Below, piece after piece: positions 31,306 to 39,554 of a stretch of 47,358 nucleotides of DNA (within the stretch, counting starts at the first letter, position 1; the number at the start of each line of letters is the position of its first letter). Position numbers and translations under genes: made by a program. This stretch comes from JAFGOG01 sp034429215 (GTDB taxonomy: Bacteria; Chloroflexota; Anaerolineae; JAAYZQ01), in the NCBI GenBank assembly GCA_034429215.1, contig DAOUGI010000026.1:1-47358 (forward strand). Reading direction: 5' to 3'. Under the pieces are notes generated by a model, which searched no databases, had not been told where the DNA came from, and saw only the letters and a program-made list of their open reading frames with translations.

Positions 31306-31314
31306 TGGTATAAT
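31306..31314 (+). promoter_or_regulatory. Extended -10 promoter of the TadG-like gene
   Basis: TGG then TATAAT (31309-31314) forms an extended -10 element; no good -35 box is present. It lies about 113 bp before the chosen start. A G-run follows at 31327-31341. Confidence 0.55.
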
Positions 31315-31426
31315 TGGGGGTAAGCGGCGGGGGGGGGGGTGGTTTGCGGTTGAAGCGAGTCCACGCCGGGCGGGGGAGAAGGGAGCGACTAGAGTCGCCA
31401 CTATGAGATGGAAAGGGGGGAAAGAA

Positions 31427-32122
31427 ATGGTCACAGCAGATGGGAGGAATGAAGGGGGGCTTGTCGTGGCCGTCGCTTTGCTGGCGGTCATCATGCTGGC
31501 CGTGGCCGCCCCGGGGGTCCAGGCGCGGGCGGCGACGGATCCGTGCAGCAGGGGGGATCTGTTTCCGATGGCGGTGAGCCAGGCGACTTTTGACTCGGAG
31601 CCAGACCACAAGCCGGTCCCGGGCACGATCTATACGCTGTGGGACCAAGACTATGTAGCGCCGGGCAGATTTGGGTGGCTGTACTGGGTGGACGGCAACG
31701 GGGTGGTGCGCGGCACGCCGCCACAGAACCCCACGATGGTTGTCCTGGAGGATAACCTCGTCGACACCACGCGCAGCGGAGCGTGGAGGGTGGGCGACTG
31801 GGTGCACGGCATGAGCGGCGCCACCTGGCCTTCGTCGATACTGAACGCTCTGGACTGGCGCATCAACGGCCCGCTGGTGCCGACGGTCACGGTCACGATC
31901 TGTGACGCGGTGCAGGGGTCCGGCAGTGACGTGCACTTGCGGATGGTGCGTTATGGCGCCTTTCGGCTGGTGTGCGCCAAGTCCTCCCTGGACCATTATG
32001 TGGAGCGCCAACCCGGGGACTGCGATCCATGCATGGAGGCGCCGAGCCTCCAGAAGTGCCTGCGCGGGTATTTTGTGCGGGGGGCGCCGGGGGCTACAGT
32101 CTGCTCTAACATCGGGCCGTAG
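31427..32122 (+). CDS. Secreted TadG-like/pilus-associated protein
   Basis: A 231-residue exported protein. Seen: a signal peptide or anchor (about 10-35, VVAVALLAVIMLAVAAPGVQA), then FGWLYWVDGNG, VGDWVHGMSG and TVTVTICDAVQGSGSDVHLRMVRYGAFRLV. I associate the order GWL..DG, VGDWV...G and ..v.IYD...G.G...y.ivgfaaF with the soluble part of TadG-like proteins of Chloroflexota. Cysteines (C40 and several near the end) could form disulfides. The start at 31427 has a G-rich ribosome site; an ATG at 31403 is possible. It stands directly before the receiver/PHP/ATPase cluster, but has a separate promoter. Confidence 0.55.
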   Translation: MVTADGRNEGGLVVAVALLAVIMLAVAAPGVQARAATDPCSRGDLFPMAVSQATFDSEPDHKPVPGTIYTLWDQDYVAPGRFGWLYWVDGNGVVRGTPPQNPTMVVLEDNLVDTTRSGAWRVGDWVHGMSGATWPSSILNALDWRINGPLVPTVTVTICDAVQGSGSDVHLRMVRYGAFRLVCAKSSLDHYVERQPGDCDPCMEAPSLQKCLRGYFVRGAPGATVCSNIGP

Positions 32123-32176
32123 CCGAAACGAAATGGCTCTCTTCGTTCCGGGTCGTGGTTTGCGGCGGCGTTGGGC

Positions 32177-32204
32177 TTGAGTATTTGGGGAATTATGGTA
32201 TAAT
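32177..32204 (+). promoter_or_regulatory. Promoter of the receiver/PHP-AlbA_2/ATPase cluster
   Basis: TTGAGT (32177-32182), 16-bp spacer, TATAAT (32199-32204) with an upstream TGG, about 34 bp before the receiver start. Confidence 0.7.
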
Positions 32205-32237
32205 AGGCCGGAATGCTCATGACAGGGGAGCAAAAAA

Positions 32238-32624
32238 GTGCCAAGAGTTCTGATTGTCGAGGACGATCCCAGCATCGGCCGGCTGTTGGGCGCGCTGCTG
32301 CATTTTGAGGGGTATGAGATCGAGGACGCGAAAGACTGGGACGACGCGATGTTCGCCGTCGAACAGGTCCGGCCGGACCTGGCGATCGTGGACGTGCATC
32401 TGCGGACAGGGGATGGATTTGACCTGCTGCGCCAGATCCGCGGACACGCCGACCCCGATACGGCGCGCACGCCGGTGCTGATGATGTCGGGCATGGATTA
32501 CCGATACAAGTGCAAGCAGACCGGCGCCAATGGTTTTCTGGAAAAGCCGTTCGACCGGATGGCGCTTCTGGAGGCGATCCGCAGAGCCACAGAGACCGAG
32601 CCTGTCGAAGAAGACTGCGGGTGA
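32238..32624 (+). CDS. Single-domain response regulator (CheY-like receiver)
   Basis: A 128-residue receiver with no output domain. Seen: VLIVEDDPSIGRLL (acidic pocket), LAIVDVHLRTGDGFDLL (phosphoacceptor Asp), PVLMMSGMD (switch Ser) and FLEKPFD (conserved Lys). It starts with GTG at 32238, after GGGGAG. Phosphorylation by a histidine kinase elsewhere in the genome would let it act by protein contact. The PHP-AlbA_2 gene follows after 181 bp that hold two hairpins (32711-32727 and 32732-32749), and then the ATPase gene. Confidence 0.93.
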   Translation: MPRVLIVEDDPSIGRLLGALLHFEGYEIEDAKDWDDAMFAVEQVRPDLAIVDVHLRTGDGFDLLRQIRGHADPDTARTPVLMMSGMDYRYKCKQTGANGFLEKPFDRMALLEAIRRATETEPVEEDCG

Positions 32625-32710
32625 CCGGCGGCCGGGCCGCCGGCCAACCAGGCACGTTAACAATTAAACCTGGCCTTTGCACCGGACAAGAGCAAGGGCC
32701 GCAAGCACCC

Positions 32711-32749
32711 CGACAAGGTTTTTGTCGAGTCCCCGGCCTGACGGCCGGG
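32711..32749 (+). repeat. Two adjacent hairpins between receiver and PHP-AlbA_2 genes
   Basis: CGACAA/TTGTCG (32711-32716 and 32722-32727) and CCCGGCC/GGCCGGG (32732-32738 and 32743-32749, loop TGAC). Neither has a T-run. They could lower read-through between the two genes or be intergenic repeat remains. No other feature was seen in 32625-32805 apart from the AAGGAG site for the next start. Confidence 0.6.
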
Positions 32750-32805
32750 ACATTCCCGACCCCTACGGGCGGGACACGGAAGTAACATATCATTAAGGAG
32801 TTGAA

Positions 32806-34644
32806 GTGTCAAAGAAGAAGAAGAAACAGATGGAATGGTACAAGATGGATTTGCACCTCCACACGCCGGCTTCGGCAGATTGGCAAGAGCCAGGAGCCGC
32901 CTATTTGGACCTATTGCGCAAAGCGGAGATGCGAGGATTGGACGTCATTGCCATCACGGACCATAACACAGTGGCAGGCTGCGCTGCGCTCCGGGCTGAG
33001 ATTGAGCAGCTTGACATGCTGGAGCGGCTGAACCGCATACAGCCTGGCGAGAAGCAGCAATTGGATGAATACCGGCGCATTGGAAACAGGCTATTGGTGC
33101 TGCCGGGATTTGAATTCACCGCCACTTTGGGTTTTCACGTGTTGGCTATCTTTTCGCCCGAGACCAGCATCCGGACGTTGGAGCACCTGCTGCTGGAGCT
33201 GAACGTGCCGGCAGACAAGCTGGACGAGGGCGCCACCGACGTCGGCGCAACAGCCGACGTGCTGACCGCCTATCGCCATATCAACGAAGCAGGGGGCCTG
33301 GTCATTGCCGCCCATGCCAATTCAAACCACGGTGTAGCCCTCCAAGGCCTCGACTTTGGCGGGCAGACGCGCATTGCCTATACGCAGGATCCCCACCTGC
33401 ACGCATTGGAGGTGACCGACCTCGAAAAGCGCGGCCGCCGAACTACTGCCTGGCTGTTTAGCGGGCGGATACCGGAATATCCCCGGCGGATGCATTGCAT
33501 CCAGGGGTCGGATGCCCACCGGCTGAACCGCGACCCGAAGGACAAGAACCGCCTGGGGGTCGGCGAGCGGGCAACCGAGATCCAACTGCCGGAAGTCAAC
33601 TTTGAAGCCATCCTGTCTGTCCTGCAAGACGATGACTTTACCCGGACGCGGCCCTATCAGCCGGCCAAGGCGCCGTTCGACCACGTCCAGGTGGCCCGCG
33701 AGGAAGGGGCCAGTATCGTCCAGTCGTTCCACGAGGGGATGTCTATGCAGGGCGGGCGGCTTCACGCCGTGCTGCGCGACGTGGTGGCGATGGCCAACAC
33801 CAACGGGGGGACGATCTATGTCGGCGTGAAGGCCGACCCGAAAGCGCCGCCGATCGGCGTCGCCGATCCTGACGAGGCGATCGCGGCGCTCAAGGCCGAG
33901 ATCCAGCGCAAGATCGCGCCGCCGCTGGATGTGGATCTGACGACGGTAGAAACGCAAGGCCGGCAGGTGCTGCAGATCAGCGTGCCGACAGGCAAAGATG
34001 TGCCGTACGCGCTGGAGGGCGCCCACGTGTACGTGCGGCAGGAAGCCGACACAAACGTTGCCCTGCGCGACGAGATCGTGAACCTGGTCAAGCGCTCGCT
34101 CAAGGCAGAGCCGGCACCCGCTTCACATGCGGCCGCCATCGCCACACCTGCCGCGGCACCAGCAGAAGCGCCCGGCGCGGCGCAAGCGGAGGCGCCGGTG
34201 AAAGCGCCAGGGACCGGCGTCCAGATCCTGCAGACGATCGAAACCAAGGGTATTTTGTACCACACGATGAAAGACCTGCGCAACGGCAGCATTGTCCGCA
34301 ACGTCACCCGCTCGTCGGCGCGCAAGCTGTGGGGCTATGCCATTACGGAGCACGAGACCCAGCCGGTGCAGGCCGACCAGGTGCAATGGCACGGCGACCT
34401 GGGGCTGGTCAAGTCGTCCAAACGAGCGGGAAAGATGCGCTACGACCTGACCCAGCGCCTGCCTGACGGCACGCTGCAAGTCTATTACGGCGTGACGGAC
34501 GACGGGATGCGCGGCGCCTGGCGCGTGTTCCTGTCGCCCGAAGTCCCCCCATCGGAGGCGACCGCACCAACGGAGGCGAGCGATGCGCCATCACCAGCGG
34601 CAGCATCGCCGGAGGCGGCGGATCTCACTGAGGAAAGCGAGTAG
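32806..34644 (+). CDS. PHP phosphoesterase fused to an AlbA_2 (Schlafen-type) domain
   Basis: A 612-residue protein that I do not know as a named family. N-terminal PHP domain (about 11-285) with its metal ligands in place: HLH at 17-19, DH at 52-53, E103, H111, H170 and D236/H238 (GSDAH). Then an AlbA_2 domain (about 305-430) with MANTNGGTIYVGVKAD and a PYALEG..VYVRQ end, as in Schlafen-type nucleic-acid-binding proteins. An Ala/Pro linker (435-475) leads to a C-terminal alpha/beta region (480-585) that I do not recognise. PHP domains hydrolyse phosphoesters, often of nucleic acids or nucleotides. GTG start after a perfect AAGGAG. The AAA+ gene begins 6 bp later. Confidence 0.8.
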   Translation: MSKKKKKQMEWYKMDLHLHTPASADWQEPGAAYLDLLRKAEMRGLDVIAITDHNTVAGCAALRAEIEQLDMLERLNRIQPGEKQQLDEYRRIGNRLLVLPGFEFTATLGFHVLAIFSPETSIRTLEHLLLELNVPADKLDEGATDVGATADVLTAYRHINEAGGLVIAAHANSNHGVALQGLDFGGQTRIAYTQDPHLHALEVTDLEKRGRRTTAWLFSGRIPEYPRRMHCIQGSDAHRLNRDPKDKNRLGVGERATEIQLPEVNFEAILSVLQDDDFTRTRPYQPAKAPFDHVQVAREEGASIVQSFHEGMSMQGGRLHAVLRDVVAMANTNGGTIYVGVKADPKAPPIGVADPDEAIAALKAEIQRKIAPPLDVDLTTVETQGRQVLQISVPTGKDVPYALEGAHVYVRQEADTNVALRDEIVNLVKRSLKAEPAPASHAAAIATPAAAPAEAPGAAQAEAPVKAPGTGVQILQTIETKGILYHTMKDLRNGSIVRNVTRSSARKLWGYAITEHETQPVQADQVQWHGDLGLVKSSKRAGKMRYDLTQRLPDGTLQVYYGVTDDGMRGAWRVFLSPEVPPSEATAPTEASDAPSPAAASPEAADLTEESE

Positions 34645-34650
34645 AAAGAA

Positions 34651-35976
34651 GTGGAGACGAGATCTGGTACCGGGGCAAGGACGGCCGGGGCGGCCATAGA
34701 ATCGTTTATTCCTGAGCCACGCACGGTGGAGGAAACCGGCCTGGGGCTGGGCTTTCTGGCCGACCTGGCGCTCAAGCTGGTCTATTACAAGAGCGACATG
34801 AGCAGCATGGAGATCGGGGCGGCGCTGGCTCTGCCTTTCGTCGGGGTCCTGGACAAGGTCCTCGAGTTCCTGAAGCGCGAAGAGCTGGTGGAGATCACCG
34901 GGTCGAAAGGGTTTGGCGAGCGAGGCTATCAGTATTCGATCGCGAACAAGGGCAGCGAACGGGCCCTGCAGGCGCTGGAGCGCGACCAGTATATTGGCCC
35001 GGCGCCGGTGTCGCTCGATCTGTATAACAAGATGGTGCTCAGGCAGTCGATCGGCGATATCAAGGTGGGGCCGGACGACGTGCAGAAATCGCTGTCGCAC
35101 CTGATTCTAAACGCAGAGACGATGAACAAACTCGGGCCGGCGATCAACTCGGGCCGGTCGCTGTTCCTGTATGGGCCGCCGGGCAACGGCAAGACGGTGA
35201 TCGCCAAGAGCATCATCCGGATGCTCAAGGGCAACGTCTATATCCCGTACACCGTCATCGTGGACGGCCAGATCATCCGCGTCTTTGACGAGCTGAACCA
35301 CCGGCGGGCCGGAGAATCTCAGGCAGAGCCGTCGAGATCGACCAGCGGCACGCTGATCCGGACGGATCCGCGTTGGGTCAGGATCCAGCGACCGGAGATC
35401 CTGGTGGGCGGCGAGCTGGGCATGGCCAACCTGGACCTGATCTTTGATCCGATCTCCAAGACGTACGAAGCGCCATTTCAGATGAAGGCCAACAACGGCC
35501 TGTTCGTGATCGACGACTTTGGGCGCCAGGCGCTGCGGCCACAGGATCTGCTGAACCGGTGGATCGTGCCGCTCGAGCTGCGGGTCGATTTTCTGGCCCT
35601 GCAAACGGGCAAAAAGATCGAGGTTCCGTTCGACGAGCTGATCGTCTTTTCCACGAACCTGGACCCGCGCGACCTGGTCGACGACGCCTTTTTGCGGCGC
35701 ATCCGCCACAAGCTAAAGATAGACTTTCCGGACGAAAAGATATTTTTTCAGATCATGCAGCGCGAGTGCGTCGCCCACAACGTCGAGCTGCCGCCGGAGG
35801 CGTTCGTGTACCTGATACAACGCCATTACTTTTCCCAGAACCGGCCGCTGCGCGCCTGCCACCCGCGCGATATCCTGGACCAGATCATGGACATCTCCTC
35901 GTACCTGGGCGTCCGCCCAACCCTGAGCAAGCAGCTGCTCGACGCCGCCTGCGAAAGCTATTTCGCCGATATATAA
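34651..35976 (+). CDS. AAA+ ATPase with N-terminal winged-helix domain
   Basis: A 441-residue protein. Seen: an N-terminal helix-turn-helix/winged part (about 45-105, MEIGAALALPFVGVLDKVLEFL... then a short wing GYQYSIANKG), and an AAA+ core with Walker A GPPGNGKT (175-182), Walker B LFVIDDFG (D288/D289), sensor-1 IVFSTNLDP and a DAFLRRIRHK arginine-finger region. The Walker B second acid is Asp, not Glu. The frame opens with GTG at 34651, 6 bp after the PHP-AlbA_2 stop, but no strong ribosome site is visible; coupling to the upstream gene is likely. Relatives are scattered in bacteria without a settled role. Confidence 0.85.
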   Translation: METRSGTGARTAGAAIESFIPEPRTVEETGLGLGFLADLALKLVYYKSDMSSMEIGAALALPFVGVLDKVLEFLKREELVEITGSKGFGERGYQYSIANKGSERALQALERDQYIGPAPVSLDLYNKMVLRQSIGDIKVGPDDVQKSLSHLILNAETMNKLGPAINSGRSLFLYGPPGNGKTVIAKSIIRMLKGNVYIPYTVIVDGQIIRVFDELNHRRAGESQAEPSRSTSGTLIRTDPRWVRIQRPEILVGGELGMANLDLIFDPISKTYEAPFQMKANNGLFVIDDFGRQALRPQDLLNRWIVPLELRVDFLALQTGKKIEVPFDELIVFSTNLDPRDLVDDAFLRRIRHKLKIDFPDEKIFFQIMQRECVAHNVELPPEAFVYLIQRHYFSQNRPLRACHPRDILDQIMDISSYLGVRPTLSKQLLDAACESYFADI

Positions 35977-35977
35977 T
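35972..35977 (+). promoter_or_regulatory. Possible -10 box for mogA
   Basis: TATAAT overlaps the ATPase stop codon (TAA at 35974-35976), 20 bp before mogA. The expected -35 region (CTGCGA) is poor, so this may be chance; mogA could equally be read from the upstream transcript. Confidence 0.3.
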
Positions 35978-35997
35978 AATGCAGCGCGGAGAGAAGA

Positions 35998-36513
35998 ATG
36001 ATCCGGACCGGCATTTTGACCGTCAGCGACCGGGGCTATTCGGGCGAATATGAGGACCTCAGCGGCCCGGCCATCCGCGGCCTGGTGACCGAACGGCTGG
36101 GAGCGGTCGTCGAGTTGGAGGCGGTCGTCCCCGACGACCGGGCGATCATCGCCGAGACCCTGCTGAGGTGGGCCGACCAGGCCGGCCTGGACCTGGCGCT
36201 GACCACCGGCGGCACCGGCTTTGCGCCGCGCGACGTGACTCCCGAGGCCACCTCTGACGTCATCGAGCGCCAAGCTCCCGGCCTGGCCGAGGCGATGCGG
36301 GCGGCGAGCCTGAGGATCACTCCCCACGCGATGCTGTCCCGGGCGGTGGCGGGCATCCGGGGCCACACCCTGATCGTCAACCTGCCGGGCAGCCCCAAGG
36401 CCGTCCGGGAGAACCTGGAGACGATCCTGCCGGCGCTGCCGCACGCCATCGAGCTGCTGCAAGGCCGAAAGGGGGCCGACGAGGCGCAGCACCCCCAAGC
36501 CAAAAAACGATGA
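35998..36513 (+). CDS. mogA: Molybdopterin adenylyltransferase (MogA/MoaB family)
   Basis: A 171-residue protein that adenylates molybdopterin before molybdenum insertion. Seen: GILTVSDRG at the start, LALTTGGTGFAPRDVTPEAT (the substrate-binding GGTG and the DVTPEA motif) and LIVNLPGSPKAVRENL. MogA and MoaB are hard to separate by sequence alone. The ribosome site is GGAGAGAAG. It follows the ATPase by 21 bp and its stop overlaps the hutI start (ATGA). No other molybdenum-cofactor gene lies in the window. Confidence 0.93.
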   Translation: MIRTGILTVSDRGYSGEYEDLSGPAIRGLVTERLGAVVELEAVVPDDRAIIAETLLRWADQAGLDLALTTGGTGFAPRDVTPEATSDVIERQAPGLAEAMRAASLRITPHAMLSRAVAGIRGHTLIVNLPGSPKAVRENLETILPALPHAIELLQGRKGADEAQHPQAKKR

Positions 36514-37817
36514 CCGCCCACGCCGACCTGCTGATCGACAACGCGGGACAACTGCTGACCCTGGCGTCGCCGGGCGGCCCGAAGCGGGGCGCGGCCATGC
36601 GCGACCTGGGGCCGGTGGCCGGCGGGGCAGTAGCCGTGCGCGACGGGCGGATCGTGGCGGTCGGGCCGTCGGCGGAGGTGCGGCGGGCGGTGCACGCCGC
36701 CAAGCGGATCGACGCCGGCGGGGGAACGGTGATGCCGGGGTTCGTGGACCCGCACACCCACCTGGTGTGGGCCGGGGACCGCGCCGACGAGTTTGAGATG
36801 CGGATCGCCGGGGCCAGCTACATGGAGATCATGGCGGCCGGCGGGGGCATCATGAATACGGTGCGGCACACGCGGGCCGCCGGCGTGGACGAGCTGGCGG
36901 CGCAGACCCGGCTCCGCCTCGACCGGATGTTGGCCCACGGCACGACCACGGTGGAGATCAAGACCGGTTATGGGCTGGATGTCGAAGGGGAGCTGAAGCA
37001 GTGGCAGGCGATCGGGCGGCTGCGGGCCGAGACGCCGGCCACGCTCGTTTCCACCTTCCTGGGCGCGCACGCGGTGCCGGCCGAGTATCGGGGCCGCGCG
37101 GAGGAGTATGTCGACCTGGTTATCGGCCAGATGCTGCCGGCCATCGCCCAGGCGGCAGGCAGGGATCGGATCGCTTGCCCGAACCGGATGCCTGTGTTTT
37201 GCGATGTTTTCTGCGAGGACGGGGCCTTTTCGTTGGAGCAATCGCGGCGGATCCTGGAAGCGGGCCAGGCGCTGGGCTTTGGGGCCAAGATCCACGTGGA
37301 CGAGTTCAAGCCGCTGGGCGGGACGCGCCTGGCGGTGGAGCTGGGCGCCGTGTCGGCCGATCACCTGGTGTGCACGCCGCCGGACGAGATCGAGATGCTG
37401 GCTCACTCGAACGCGATCGCCGTGGCGCTGCCCGGCACGCCCTTTGGCCTGGGGCAGCACGATTATACCCCGGCGCGGGCGATCGTCGACGCCGGCGGGG
37501 CGCTGGCGGTGGCCACCGATTGCAACCCGGGCACGTGCTGGTGTGAGAGCATGCAGATGGTGATCGCCCTGGCCTGCCGGTACCTGCGCCTGACCCCCGC
37601 CGAAGCGATCAGCGCGGCGACGATCAACGCCGCCCACGCCGTGGGGCTGGGTGAAGAGGCCGGCAGCCTGGAGCCGGGCAAGCGGGCCGACTTGATCATC
37701 CTGGCCGCGCCGTCGCACACGCACCTGGGCTACCGGTTTGGCACGAACCTGGTGCAGACGACCATCGCCGGGGGGCAGGTGGTGCAGAGGGCTGATGACC
37801 GCAAATCCTGCCGGTGA
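36510..37817 (+). CDS. hutI: Imidazolonepropionase
   Basis: HutI opens the ring of 4-imidazolone-5-propanoate to N-formimino-glutamate in histidine degradation. The 435 residues show the amidohydrolase plan: short beta-sandwich start, VMPGFVDPHTHLVWAGDRADEFEMR (metal HxH), GIMNTVRHTR, TTTVEIKTGYGL, HVDEFKPLGG and VALATD-like ALAVATDCNPGTCW (metal Asp) with LEPGKRADLIIL at the end. All match HutI rather than other amidohydrolases. It is translationally coupled to mogA (ATGA) with no other hut gene nearby. Confidence 0.95.
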   Translation: MTAHADLLIDNAGQLLTLASPGGPKRGAAMRDLGPVAGGAVAVRDGRIVAVGPSAEVRRAVHAAKRIDAGGGTVMPGFVDPHTHLVWAGDRADEFEMRIAGASYMEIMAAGGGIMNTVRHTRAAGVDELAAQTRLRLDRMLAHGTTTVEIKTGYGLDVEGELKQWQAIGRLRAETPATLVSTFLGAHAVPAEYRGRAEEYVDLVIGQMLPAIAQAAGRDRIACPNRMPVFCDVFCEDGAFSLEQSRRILEAGQALGFGAKIHVDEFKPLGGTRLAVELGAVSADHLVCTPPDEIEMLAHSNAIAVALPGTPFGLGQHDYTPARAIVDAGGALAVATDCNPGTCWCESMQMVIALACRYLRLTPAEAISAATINAAHAVGLGEEAGSLEPGKRADLIILAAPSHTHLGYRFGTNLVQTTIAGGQVVQRADDRKSCR

Positions 37818-37881
37818 TAATGGCCATGGACAGCCGGCATAGGGTGCGCTATCCTGAGGCAACCCCTGTGACGAGGTTGAA

Positions 37882-39279
37882 ATGCAAACAGCATCGAACG
37901 TGTTGAGGCGCCTGTTTGGAACGCTGCCGGGGCTGATGATCGTGGTCACGGCCTGGGAGGCGCTGATCGTGGCCAGTCTGTCGCCCTTCTCCGGCCCGCT
38001 CAGGCCGCTGGGGCTGGCCGAGCTGTTCAACCTGGACCTGAGCGACGCGCACCAGGTGGGCCGGATCATTATGCTGTACCACTCGCTGGCCATCCCGCTC
38101 GTCGCGGCGCTGGTGTACCTGATCCTCGACCGGGCGCCGATGGGAACCTCGCACGACGAAGAAAGCCGGGCGCGCCGGTCGATCGCCGTGCCGGTGACCG
38201 CCGGTTACATGCTGACGAGCGTGGGGGGGATGACTTTCGCCTACGGCGGCCGCAACTGGATCGCCCACGGCGTGTACCTGGCCGGGCTGACGCTCGTGTT
38301 CTATGCCGGCGTGCTGCTGGCGATCGCTTTGTGGCCATCACGGCGGTGGGCCACCGATCCGGCTCGCTATGCCCACCTGAAGGGGGTTTCGCTGGAGCGG
38401 CTGGCCTTTTTCCTGGTGGCCGTCTTTACCCTGGCGTCGGCAGCCATCGGCGCGGCGGCAGGCGCCTTCTTTGGCAACGGCATGGAGGCGTTCCTGGCCG
38501 AGGACATTGTGCGGGAGGATCCGCACAGCCTGTTCCAACTGATGATCATCGCCCACCTGCACATCATGCTGACCCTGATCGACGTGATGATCCTGCTGAC
38601 GATCATCCGCACCTACGGCGTCAAGGGCCTGGCGCACAAACTGGCCGTGCCGCTGACCCTGATCGGGACGATCATCGTCACGCTGGCGACCTGGTCGGTG
38701 ATCGGCTGGGAGGGGGCGCACAAGGCGATCTATGCCGGCTCGGCCTTTTTGCTGCCGGGGGCGATCCTGACGGCGGTGTGGGGGTTTGCCCACCTGATGC
38801 GCCAGGGCACGGAGCCGGGACGAGCCGGCCCGGGGCAGAAGCTGCGCGCGCTGCTGCGGGATCCGATCCGCTTTGGCATCTTTTTCGAGCTGATCCTGGT
38901 CAACATCGTGGTGACCATCCCCGGGGTGTACACGGCGCTCAACCTGGAAACCTACCGGCTGCCGGCTTATCTGGAGGTGGAACGGACGATCCTGGTTGGG
39001 CATTGGCACATCCTGGCCACGCTGTCGGCGGTTATCGTCCTGTTCTTGATCGCCGACCGGTTGGGCATACGCGGCTGGGTGCGCCAGGCGGTCGGCTGGG
39101 GCCTGCTGGGGGGGTCGTCGCTGGCTTTTGTGTTTGTCCTGTTCACCATGTTCCGCCAGCCCGGCCAGGAACGGCCGTGGGCGATGCCCCTGTTCGAGAC
39201 GGGGATCGCCGCGAGCCTGCTGGCCCTGGCGCTTTTCGTGGCGGCGGCCACGACCCGGAGAACGGGCGGCGAGAAGTAG
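37882..39279 (+). CDS. 12-helix membrane protein with heme-copper-oxidase-like histidine pattern
   Basis: A 465-residue protein with about twelve membrane helices. Histidines inside or at the edge of helices: H67 in helix 2 (LYHSLAIPL), H225 and H227 in helix 6 (AHLHIML), H252 and H280 at the ends of helices 7 and 8, and H374/H376 in helix 10 (GHWHILAT). Twelve helices, a helix-2 His and an HxH in helix 10 recall subunit I of heme-copper oxidases and NO reductases, whose helix 2 and 10 histidines bind hemes. The HH pair of helix 7 that would bind copper is missing. The assignment is by pattern only. A GAGG ribosome site precedes the ATG. It stands alone, with no subunit II or cytochrome c gene beside it. 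Confidence 0.5.
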   Translation: MQTASNVLRRLFGTLPGLMIVVTAWEALIVASLSPFSGPLRPLGLAELFNLDLSDAHQVGRIIMLYHSLAIPLVAALVYLILDRAPMGTSHDEESRARRSIAVPVTAGYMLTSVGGMTFAYGGRNWIAHGVYLAGLTLVFYAGVLLAIALWPSRRWATDPARYAHLKGVSLERLAFFLVAVFTLASAAIGAAAGAFFGNGMEAFLAEDIVREDPHSLFQLMIIAHLHIMLTLIDVMILLTIIRTYGVKGLAHKLAVPLTLIGTIIVTLATWSVIGWEGAHKAIYAGSAFLLPGAILTAVWGFAHLMRQGTEPGRAGPGQKLRALLRDPIRFGIFFELILVNIVVTIPGVYTALNLETYRLPAYLEVERTILVGHWHILATLSAVIVLFLIADRLGIRGWVRQAVGWGLLGGSSLAFVFVLFTMFRQPGQERPWAMPLFETGIAASLLALALFVAAATTRRTGGEK

Positions 39280-39525
39280 ACGGGTCTGTCGAAAAGCGGC
39301 TCGCCGTTATCGGCCCTGCCAGCCCGGCGCGCCCCGGCCACGATATCAGGTCTGTCCACTGGCAGATGCCCGGTGCGACCAGCGGCCCAGCGCGCCGGGC
39401 GCCTCTCCCGCCGCGCCAAAGGGAACCGATTTCGGGTTTAGACCCGGCGCTGCCCGGGAAGATCGTGGCTGCGCAACTAACAGCGCGGGATGCCTCGCTC
39501 CTACTCCCATCGCCAATCAACCGAC
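39280..39525. other. Intergenic stretch without recognised content
   Basis: Non-coding stretch behind the 12-helix protein and before the transporter promoter. Open frames across it are continuations of shadow frames. No hairpin with T-run, RNA gene or repeat was recognised. Confidence 0.5.
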
Positions 39526-39554
39526 TTGACAGATTGCGGGGATTGTGATATATT
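39526..39554 (+). promoter_or_regulatory. Promoter of the ABC-transporter/kduI operon
   Basis: Perfect TTGACA (39526-39531), 17-bp spacer, TATATT (39549-39554). The leader before the first gene is about 230 bases. Confidence 0.85.

Noticed and set aside
36036..38093. 685-codon minus-strand frame opposite mogA and hutI
   Set aside because: Antisense to two enzymes with complete active-site motifs.
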